A stretch of DNA of 64,000 nt, from contig CP011265.1 of assembly GCA_000972765.1 (NCBI GenBank), forward strand, positions 3,531,001 to 3,595,000. Reading direction: 5' to 3'. Shown here in pieces: positions 17,901 to 23,706 of the stretch. Under the pieces are notes generated by a model. That model was not told the origin of the DNA. It ran no database searches and was given only the letters and a program-made list of their open reading frames with translations. The DNA is from Verrucomicrobia bacterium IMCC26134 (GTDB lineage: Bacteria; Verrucomicrobiota; Verrucomicrobiia; Opitutales; Opitutaceae). The translations under genes were made by a program, and so were the position numbers. Position 1 is the stretch's first letter, and each line of letters starts with the position of its first letter.

Positions 17901-20198
17901 GCGAGCTTGGCCGCCGGCACCTCCGCCGGCTTCATCCCCGCCGCCAACTGGAACAACTCCGGCACCGGTGTGGCCACCCAGACCGCCCCGCTCACGCTGG
18001 TCGAACGCAGCGGCGCTGCTCCATCCTACGCCACCGCCGTCTGGTCCTCGGCCAACACCTGGTCGGCCCGCATCGGCACCGGTGATCCAACCCTCGGCGA
18101 AAAGACCGCCGACGCCAGCCTGCTCCACGGCTACATCGAGTCCCGCACCACCAGCGGTGCCACGGTCTCGGTGGCCAACATCCCCTACGGCACCTACGAC
18201 GTTTACGTCTACGTCGCCGGCGGCATCATCGGCAACGTCGGCTCGCTCTCCATCGACCGCGCCGGCAGCTCCACCTACTACTACAAGGTGCTCCAGCACG
18301 ATAGCTACGTGCCCGCAACCACGCCCTCCAGCGGCAGCCCCTACTCCCTGCCCTTCATGATCGGCGACGCCACCACCCGCGCGGCCGCGCTCACCGCCCC
18401 CGCCGCCACCTTCGTGCGTTTCACCGGCCTCTCCGGCTCTGATCTCACGATCGCGGCGATCGACTCCGTGCTCAACGCCAACGCCGGCGGCATCGCCGCC
18501 ATCCAGATCGTCGACACCACCGCGGTCGGCACGCCCTATCCCCCCACCGTCACCGCTGCGCCCAGCTCACTGCTGCGCGCCGGCGGCGCCTCCGCCACGC
18601 TCTCCGTCTCGGCGGTGAGCAACAACGCCGGCGGCGGCCTCTCCTACCAGTGGCAAAAGGACAGCGTGAACATCGGCGGCCAGACCTCCGCCAGCCTGGC
18701 GCTCGCCAGCCTCACCAGCGCGGACACGGGCAACTACAGCGTTGTCGTCACCGACACCTCCGGCCTCGGTGCCACCAGCACCAGCCGCTCCGCCTCGCTT
18801 GTCGTCGTGGACGCCACTCGCTCGCTGCTCATCAACGGCGACCTTAACACCGCCACCAGCCCGACCCATGTCGGCGACGGTCTGCTCCGTGCCGACGGCA
18901 CGGTGGCCGCCCCCTCGCTGCCAGAAAGCACCACGGTCTGGAACGGCATCCTCGGCGGCGCCGGCACCGCCACCCGCACCCTCGCGAAGGAGTCCACCGG
19001 CCTCAACCTCTCCGGCGTCACCTTCACCTACGCCAACGCCAGCGGCGTCGAGGATAACACCGCCTTGGGCAACATCCTAGGCACGACCGGGGAAGCACTC
19101 GAGCGCGACTACCTCTACGCCAACGCCGGCAGCACCACCCCGATGACCGGCACGGTCAGCGGTCTGCAAGCCCTCGCCGGTAAACAGGTCACCCTCTATG
19201 TTTACTCCATCGGCAAGACCACCAAGACTTGGACCGCGGTAAGCACCGCCACGGTGAACGACACGGCGAATGTGACCCTGGCCACCGCCAACAACTACCT
19301 CGCCAGCCCCTCCGCCTCGACGTCTGTCTTTGGCTTCGGAGGCAGCGATGACGCCGGCCGCAACATCGAGTTTAACAACCCGGTCTACACCGGCGGCCTC
19401 GCCACCGGCTATGTCGCCTTCACCGGCATGGTCGCCGCCGACGGCACCATCGGCTGGTCTATCCTGCCCGACACCAGCACAGGCGGCGGCGGCCTCGCTC
19501 CGTTGGTCGGCTTCCAGCTGCTCGTCACCGGCACCGACATCGCCCCTGCGGTTCCCGCCGGCCTCGGCGCGACCCCTGGCAATAACAGTGTCGCTCTCTC
19601 CTGGTCCGCCGCCAGCGGCGCAGCCACCTACACCGTCAAGCGCTCCGACACCGAGGCTGGCACCTACGCCACCCTCAGCGCCGGTTCCATCACGGGAACG
19701 ACCTACACCGACAACACCGCGTTGAACGGCTCCACCTACTACTACGTCGTGGCCGCCGCCAACAGCGCAGCCCAGAGCGCCGACTCCGCCCCCGTCTCAG
19801 CCACCCTGGTCTCCAGCCTCACCGCCCTGCAAACCTGGCGCCAGAGCAACTTCGGCACCACCGTGGATAGCGGCAACACCGCCAACTCCGCAGACCCGGA
19901 CGGCGACGGTCTGGCCAACCTGCTCGAATACGCCCTCGGCTCCGACCCGGCCTCGGCCAACACCTCGCCTGCCACGGCGGGCACCTCCGGCGCGTTCCTC
20001 ACCCTCGGCTTCACGCCGGTGGCGGACGCCTCCCTGAGCTACGAGATCGAGGCCAGCTCCGACCTCGCGGGCTCCTGGACTACCGCCCAGAGCTACGGTG
20101 CCTTCAACAGCACCGCGCCGGTTACCTACACTGACTCGGTTACACTCAGCAACGGCACCCGCCGCTTCCTCCGCCTGAAGGTCACCCTCGCGCCCTAA
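14913..20198 (+). CDS. Giant secreted repeat protein with PATR, LamG, Ig-like and FN3 domains
   Basis: This is a 1761-residue protein with an unusually long signal peptide (about 53 residues, cleavage after AHA). A beta-helix-like region (about 55-500) includes an autotransporter-associated beta-strand repeat, GTGTLTLSGVNTYTGNTTV, near residue 410. Then come an Ig-like stretch (about 545-635), a LamG domain (about 638-872), Ig-like domains (about 875-980 and 1205-1300), an FN3 domain (about 1548-1635) and the C-terminal module from Trp1642 with DPDGDGL and EYALGSDP. No C-terminal 12-strand autotransporter barrel is seen, so it is not a classical type V autotransporter. It is likely a cell-surface adhesin or S-layer-like protein. 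A strong terminator follows the stop codon. Confidence 0.85.
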   Translation: MNTQLNTPPPRAAWRSATRTRIARSASFLSQIASAKLAGAILLLAGLGATAHAAVATWDAGAGTQDWNTAANWSGDTFPSGNWPDGVTTINTSTGLYPVITANSAFTPSDILIGTGVGATGRLDQNAGIAGSGPGNWLIIGPDGGSGVFNISGGTFNAREVHMARSGGNGNASVTVSGTGVLNSTVGGVVVADGTGGSATAVGTLNVDAGGTVNSEGDLLVAFAGGPNTLGTVNIAAGATVNVASTTKRWFIMNQWDNTKGVVNVNGGTINLNANTDLRFSVGSWGPGASNGPSTLTLNSGAINGGAAAVVDLNNNADRAVTNTLNLNGGTLTISQIISGKTNGARVVNFNGGTLKASATSAAFLSATAASTANVKSGGAIFNSNGFNITVAKALTADATSTGGGLTKLGTGTLTLSGVNTYTGNTTVSDGGLTLPDNASLKFVIGANGVNSKLTGATAGAIALDGDFDIDVTSAGTTLGNSWQIVESALSKTYGATFTVTGFTLTDGKWIKPANGAFYSFDTATSVLSVIADPAIVFPPPTANAGAARTSYAIGSDFALSVSASGTGTLTYQWFFQATAGASPSAIGGATSTTYAITGATSGTGGIYSVVVTDSAAPSTPTTVTFAAISVLPGSDFTLAYYRFEDGVSDALITTTSDSIPGGDNMTVLGTPNYAADSLPYTKVPRTGATNTLGANFPASGNNGLIAPTNGALAAAEMLDFTVEAFVRLDSLAGWQTIVGRDDSGNPGQGAAGQGLFYLSKANNGGFRVELINKSNINIQVNSSFVPTTGTWYHVAAVGDAAKGTLTLYVNGNSVGSANGFNGLFVPSVGSDTPWTLGRGDYAAADVDFLRGDLDEVRFSRAALPPSQFLAATDAGTLLPPVVSVAPVSQTLRTGDSVTLSVTATGTSTNLTYEWYKNSVLIAGQSTSSLALNSVTTAEDATYSVKISDPIGANLGVDVSTTSSAVVRVLDVSTSARAIGLNFVGTSNGSNWSVQIASLAAGTSAGFIPAANWNNSGTGVATQTAPLTLVERSGAAPSYATAVWSSANTWSARIGTGDPTLGEKTADASLLHGYIESRTTSGATVSVANIPYGTYDVYVYVAGGIIGNVGSLSIDRAGSSTYYYKVLQHDSYVPATTPSSGSPYSLPFMIGDATTRAAALTAPAATFVRFTGLSGSDLTIAAIDSVLNANAGGIAAIQIVDTTAVGTPYPPTVTAAPSSLLRAGGASATLSVSAVSNNAGGGLSYQWQKDSVNIGGQTSASLALASLTSADTGNYSVVVTDTSGLGATSTSRSASLVVVDATRSLLINGDLNTATSPTHVGDGLLRADGTVAAPSLPESTTVWNGILGGAGTATRTLAKESTGLNLSGVTFTYANASGVEDNTALGNILGTTGEALERDYLYANAGSTTPMTGTVSGLQALAGKQVTLYVYSIGKTTKTWTAVSTATVNDTANVTLATANNYLASPSASTSVFGFGGSDDAGRNIEFNNPVYTGGLATGYVAFTGMVAADGTIGWSILPDTSTGGGGLAPLVGFQLLVTGTDIAPAVPAGLGATPGNNSVALSWSAASGAATYTVKRSDTEAGTYATLSAGSITGTTYTDNTALNGSTYYYVVAAANSAAQSADSAPVSATLVSSLTALQTWRQSNFGTTVDSGNTANSADPDGDGLANLLEYALGSDPASANTSPATAGTSGAFLTLGFTPVADASLSYEIEASSDLAGSWTTAQSYGAFNSTAPVTYTDSVTLSNGTRRFLRLKVTLAP

Positions 20199-20209
20199 GC
20201 GCCTCTCAT

Positions 20210-20255
20210 CCACGGCACCGCGCCAATAAAGCGCGGTGCCGTGGATCCCTTTTTT
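20210..20255 (+). terminator. Strong intrinsic terminator between giant gene and pseudopilin gene
   Basis: A perfect 14-bp stem (20210-20223 with 20231-20244) with a 7-base loop is followed by a run of six T at 20250-20255. It is a textbook Rho-independent terminator starting 12 bases after the stop at 20198. The pseudopilin ATG lies only 15 bases beyond the T-run, so transcription of that gene must come from read-through or start within the terminator. Confidence 0.93.
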
Positions 20256-20270
20256 AAAAGTCCCACCACC

Positions 20271-20999
20271 ATGAAAACCCGCTCCCGCGCCTTCACCTTG
20301 ATCGAACTGCTCACGGTCATAGCCATCATCGGCATCCTCGCCGCGATTCTCATTCCCACCGTCGGTAAGGTGCGAGAGCAGGCCAAGCGCTCCCGGTGCA
20401 TGAGCAATGTGCGCCAGCTCAGCCTCGCCCTGATCAACGGCGCCAACAGCGCCAAAGGTCAGTATTTCCCGAGCAACCTCGGCGGAACATGGGCGTGGGA
20501 CATCGCTAACAGCATATCAACCGAACTGGTGAACACCGCCGGCCGCGAGGTGCTTTTCTGCCCCTCCTCGAACATGTTGGACAACTACAGCATCGAGACG
20601 CTTTACGATTACGAGGGCCGGAAATTCACCGTCAGCAGTTACATCATACTTGTAACCGGAACCCAGCAGGTGGCCGCCCAGTATTTGAGCAGTCGATTCC
20701 AGGACAGCTACCCGGTCACCATCGGCCCCACCACGGTCTCGCTCGCCCCGAGCCGCCGCCCGCTGGTGGTCGACGCGGTCATTTCCAACGGTAACGACTT
20801 CGCCAACGTCACCGGCGGCCTGGCTAACAACGTCAGCAACCACATGGACTCGAGCCGTAAGTTCCCCGCCGGCGCCCATACCGGCTACGTGGACGGGCAC
20901 GTCAAATGGCGCGCCTTCAAACAGGTCACGCTCGCCACCATGTCCGACCCCGATGTCTTCACCATGAAGACCGCCAACACCCCGAACTTCTGGTTCTAG
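20271..20999 (+). CDS. Type II secretion-like pseudopilin
   Basis: The ATG at 20271 gives a 242-residue protein that begins MKTRSR and continues with the class III leader motif [17 protein letters not shown]. The prepilin peptidase would cut before Phe8, leaving N-methyl-Phe; the residue before the cut is Ala rather than the usual Gly. Glu at +5 is present. The hydrophobic stalk helix is followed by the G/H-type head with the C-terminal motif H-T-G-Y-V-DG-H (about residues 204-211) typical of planctomycete and verrucomicrobial pseudopilins. An earlier GTG at 20241 lies inside the terminator and is rejected. The protein may serve as a minor pilin for exporting or displaying the upstream giant, which is inference. 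Confidence 0.92.
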   Translation: MKTRSRAFTLIELLTVIAIIGILAAILIPTVGKVREQAKRSRCMSNVRQLSLALINGANSAKGQYFPSNLGGTWAWDIANSISTELVNTAGREVLFCPSSNMLDNYSIETLYDYEGRKFTVSSYIILVTGTQQVAAQYLSSRFQDSYPVTIGPTTVSLAPSRRPLVVDAVISNGNDFANVTGGLANNVSNHMDSSRKFPAGAHTGYVDGHVKWRAFKQVTLATMSDPDVFTMKTANTPNFWF

Positions 21000-21026
21000 C
21001 GCACCTCTGGTTCGACGGATACTACC

Positions 21027-21057
21027 GGCCGCGCCCCCTCAGGGGCGCGGCCTTTTT
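21027..21057 (+). terminator. Intrinsic terminator after pseudopilin gene
   Basis: A perfect 11-bp GC-rich stem (21027-21037 with 21042-21052), a four-base loop and five T at 21053-21057 follow the pseudopilin stop by 27 bases. Confidence 0.93.
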
Positions 21058-21159
21058 CATGTCCTGCAACCAAAGCTCGCCCTCGTTTAAACGAGGAAAC
21101 CCGGGAGAAAATGCAACAATCCGTCGACGCCGCCAGCAAGCTGACTTAACTGCAGGGCC

Positions 21160-21945
21160 ATGCATCCGCTCTTACTCGCCGCCGTCGCCCTAGCCGCCTG
21201 CTGCGCCGTGTTCGCCGCGTTTTTCCGCGTCGCCCGCCGGCTCGATAACTACGGCGTCGTCGACATTGTCTGGAGCTATGCCTTCGGCCTCGTAGCTCTG
21301 CTCTACGCCGTTTTAGCCACCGGTTGGGCTCCGCGTCGCTGGCTGGTCGCCGCCTTGATCACCGCGTGGAGCCTCCGTCTCGGCACCTACCTCTACCATC
21401 GCGTCATGGGCCACCACCCCGAAGAAGACGGCCGCTACAAGGAAATGCGCACCCGCTGGGCCGCCAACTTCGCCTGGGAAATGTTTAAGTTCTACCAACT
21501 ACAGGCCGTATCCGTCGTCATCCTCTCCGCGCCCTTCCTGCTCGCCCTCGGCCGCCCCGAAAACGCCTTCACTCCCCTCGACCAGGCCGCCCTCGCGCTC
21601 TTTGTCCTTTCGCTCCTAGGTGAAACCCTCGCCGACGCCCAGCTCGCCGCCTTCAAAAGGAACCCGGCCAACAAGGGTAAAGTCTGTGACCGCGGACTGT
21701 GGTCCGTCAGCCGCCACCCCAACTACTTCTTCGTGTGGCTGACCTGGGTGAGTTTTGCCCTCTTCGCCCTCCCCGCCACCTGGGGCTGGCTGGGCCTCAT
21801 CGCCCCCGCCGCCATCCTCTATCTTCTCCTTTTCGTCACCGGCATCCCCCTCACCGAGGAACAATCCATCCGCTCCCGTGGCGACGGCTACCGCGCCTAT
21901 CAGCGCCGCGTCTCCGCTTTTGTCCCGTGGTTCCCGAAAAAATGA
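21160..21945 (+). CDS. DUF1295 membrane protein (steroid 5-alpha-reductase-like fold)
   Basis: This is a 261-residue protein with about six membrane helices. The C-terminal half carries the DUF1295 hallmark: GLWSVSRHPNYFFVWLTWV followed by TGIPLTEEQSIRSRGDGYRAYQRR. The family is related to steroid 5-alpha-reductases and isoprenylcysteine methyltransferases and is thought to act on lipid substrates. The next gene is a cyclopropane-synthase-like methyltransferase, a pairing often seen with DUF1295. A shared lipid-modification role is inference. Confidence 0.88.
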   Translation: MHPLLLAAVALAACCAVFAAFFRVARRLDNYGVVDIVWSYAFGLVALLYAVLATGWAPRRWLVAALITAWSLRLGTYLYHRVMGHHPEEDGRYKEMRTRWAANFAWEMFKFYQLQAVSVVILSAPFLLALGRPENAFTPLDQAALALFVLSLLGETLADAQLAAFKRNPANKGKVCDRGLWSVSRHPNYFFVWLTWVSFALFALPATWGWLGLIAPAAILYLLLFVTGIPLTEEQSIRSRGDGYRAYQRRVSAFVPWFPKK

Positions 21946-22032
21946 AGTCAGAATCCAGAAGTCGGAATTCAGGAGCCCGCCCCCCCAACCCATCCCTTCT
22001 GCTTCATCATTCTGACTCCAGACTTCTGACTC
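21944..22032. repeat. Short inverted AGTCAGAA-type repeats
   Basis: The spacer between the DUF1295 and methyltransferase genes contains copies of a GAAGTCAGAATCC-like motif on the plus strand (21943-21970) and the same motif inverted at 22010-22032. The arms could pair imperfectly around a C-rich loop. It looks like a mobile intergenic repeat rather than a terminator because no T-run follows. It occupies most of the 97-base gap. Confidence 0.6.
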
Positions 22033-22042
22033 CTTCCCTCCC

Positions 22043-23053
22043 ATGATCGACTCCCTCCTCGAAAAAAACCTTCTCCCCGACTGGCTCGTTCGCATCGGCA
22101 TCCGCCGCCTGCTCGCCCAACGCATCCGCGAGGAATCAGCCCGCTACGACCGCGCCGCCTACGTGGCCGACCTCAAGACCCGCGCCCTCGCCGAGCAGAC
22201 CGCCGCCGCCAACGAGCAGCACTACGAGGTCGCCACGCCCTTTTACCAATACTGCCTCGGTGCCCGCCTCAAATACTCCGGCTGCCTCTACCCCACCGGC
22301 AAGGAGTCCCTCAACCAGGCCGAGGAGCTCATGCTCGCCCTTTACGCCGAGCGCGCCCAGCTCACCGACGGCCAGCACATCCTCGAACTCGGCTGCGGTT
22401 GGGGCTCCCTCTGCCTCTACAACGCCGCCCGCTTTCCAAACTCGCAGATCACCGCCATCTCCAACTCCCGCACCCAAAAGGAACACATCGACACCGAGGC
22501 GCGAAAACGCGGCCTCACCAACCTCCGCATCATCACCTGCGACATCAACGCCTTCGACATCGCCCCCGCCCAGTTCGATCGCGTCGTCTCGGTCGAGATG
22601 TTCGAGCACCTCAAAAACTACCAGCTGCTCTTCAAGAACATCGCCCGCTGGCTCAAGCCCGGCGGACTGCTCTTCACCCACATCTTCACCCACCACGCGT
22701 TTAGCTACCACTTCGTCGCCCGCGACGCCACCGACTGGATGAGCCGCTATTTTTTCACCGGCGGCCAGATGCCCGCCCACGACCTGTTCATGCAATTCCA
22801 GTCCGATCTCACCCATGTCGCCGACTGGAAGGTCAACGGCCGCCACTACCAGCAAACCGCCGAACACTGGCTGCAAAACATGGACGCCCACCGCGACGAG
22901 ATCATGCCGCTGTTTCGCGACACCTACGGCCCGGACCAGGCGGTAAAATGGTGGGCCTACTGGCGCACCTTCTACATGGCCTGCGCCGAACTCTGGGGCT
23001 ACAAAAACGGCGACGAGTGGCTCGTCAGCCACTACCTCTTCCGCAAGCCGTAG
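22043..23053 (+). CDS. Second cyclopropane-fatty-acid-synthase-like SAM methyltransferase
   Basis: This is a 336-residue protein. An N-terminal helical region leads to YEVATPFYQYCLGARLKYSG, then a SAM-binding loop (ILELGCGWGSL), followed by FDRVVSVEMFEHLKNY and WLKPGGLLFTHIF. It belongs to the CFA-like/coclaurine N-methyltransferase branch rather than the longer classic CFA type at 6590. It lacks the long N-terminal lipid-binding domain of the latter. Together with DUF1295 upstream and a VOC protein 14 bases downstream it forms an operon. A decayed copy of its last 22 codons is present at 23546-23612. Confidence 0.88.
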   Translation: MIDSLLEKNLLPDWLVRIGIRRLLAQRIREESARYDRAAYVADLKTRALAEQTAAANEQHYEVATPFYQYCLGARLKYSGCLYPTGKESLNQAEELMLALYAERAQLTDGQHILELGCGWGSLCLYNAARFPNSQITAISNSRTQKEHIDTEARKRGLTNLRIITCDINAFDIAPAQFDRVVSVEMFEHLKNYQLLFKNIARWLKPGGLLFTHIFTHHAFSYHFVARDATDWMSRYFFTGGQMPAHDLFMQFQSDLTHVADWKVNGRHYQQTAEHWLQNMDAHRDEIMPLFRDTYGPDQAVKWWAYWRTFYMACAELWGYKNGDEWLVSHYLFRKP

Positions 23054-23067
23054 AGCGACCGCCACCC

Positions 23068-23472
23068 ATGCCCTCTCGCCTCGCTACCGTCAGCTACCTC
23101 GTCCGCGACTACGACGAGGCCCTCGCCTGGTTCACCAGCAGCCTCGGCTTCACGCTCGTCGACGACACGCCCCTTTCACCCGGCAAACGCTGGGTAGTCG
23201 TTGCCCCGCCCGGCGCGACCACGAACGCGGCATCCCTGCTGCTCGCCCGTGCCTCCAACGCAGAGCAACTCGCGCAGGTCGGCCGCGCCGCCGGCGGACG
23301 CGTGGCATTCTTTCTCCATACCGACGACTTCGCCCGCGACCGCGCCGCCTTCGAGGCGCGCGGGGTAAAATTCCGCGAAGCCACCCGACATGAGAGCTAC
23401 GGTTCCGTTGCCGTTTTTGAAGACCTCTATGGCAACGGCTGGGATCTCATTGAGCTCAAGCGCGAAGGCTAG
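23068..23472 (+). CDS. VOC family (glyoxalase/bleomycin-resistance fold) protein
   Basis: The ATG at 23068 gives 134 residues; the frame upstream overlaps the methyltransferase gene and is a shadow. The two beta-alpha-beta-beta-beta halves of the vicinal-oxygen-chelate fold are visible: VSYLVRDYDEALAWFTSSLGF at the start, and VAFFLHTDDFARDRAAFEARGVKF followed by VFEDLYGNGWDLIEL at the end. The metal-ligand pattern typical of the family (final Glu in the LIEL strand) is present. Substrate is unknown. The stop-to-start gap of 14 bases indicates co-transcription with the methyltransferase. Confidence 0.88.
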   Translation: MPSRLATVSYLVRDYDEALAWFTSSLGFTLVDDTPLSPGKRWVVVAPPGATTNAASLLLARASNAEQLAQVGRAAGGRVAFFLHTDDFARDRAAFEARGVKFREATRHESYGSVAVFEDLYGNGWDLIELKREG

Positions 23473-23474
23473 AG

Positions 23475-23549
23475 CACAACCGCGCCGGCGCCGGTTCACA
23501 TGGGCAGGATGTCCGGCCGCGCGCCGAATTTCGCCGCATACGCCGCCGA
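23475..23549 (-). pseudogene. Remnant of the 3' end of a galactokinase gene
   Basis: About 75 bases align with the last codons of the galK gene at 26774, in the same orientation. The plus-strand run ATGGGCAGGATGTCCGGCCG at 23500 matches ATGGGCAGAATATCGGGCCG at 26804, and the shared GCCGCATACGCCGCC follows. Mismatches are scattered at a level suggesting an old duplication or a gene of related origin. The similarity stops abruptly at about 23549, where it joins the methyltransferase remnant. Confidence 0.75.
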
Positions 23550-23612
23550 GCTCTGGGTTACAAAAAGGGCGAAGAGTGGCTCGTCAGCCACTAACTCTTC
23601 CGCAAGCCCTAA
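23546..23612 (+). pseudogene. Remnant of the 3' end of the CFA-like methyltransferase gene
   Basis: These bases align with the last 22 codons of the gene ending at 23053; the run GAGTGGCTCGTCAGCCACTA is identical. One base is missing near 23557, shifting the frame, and a C-to-A change turns the tyrosine codon after His into a stop. It is a dead fragment joined to the galactokinase remnant on its left. Nothing recognisable lies between 23613 and 23706. Confidence 0.8.
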
Positions 23613-23706
23613 CCACCGCTAACGCCGACCTCCGAGGCATCGGCCTTAGCCAAGTCTGGAACGGGCCGTGTGTGCACATAACCGGCGCCCCCTCCCTTCA
23701 ACTGCA

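Noticed and set aside
16716-18299. Open frame of 527 codons antisense to the giant repeat protein
   Set aside because: Low-complexity composition and no recognisable domain; the plus-strand frame has clear LamG and Ig-like domains.
20241-20270. Earlier GTG start for the pseudopilin
   Set aside because: The GTG is inside the terminator stem and would add ten residues before the prepilin leader. The ATG at 20271 fits the class III leader length.
23613-23706. Further gene remnant after the chimeric fossil
   Set aside because: No alignment to other genes in the window and no coding character could be seen.
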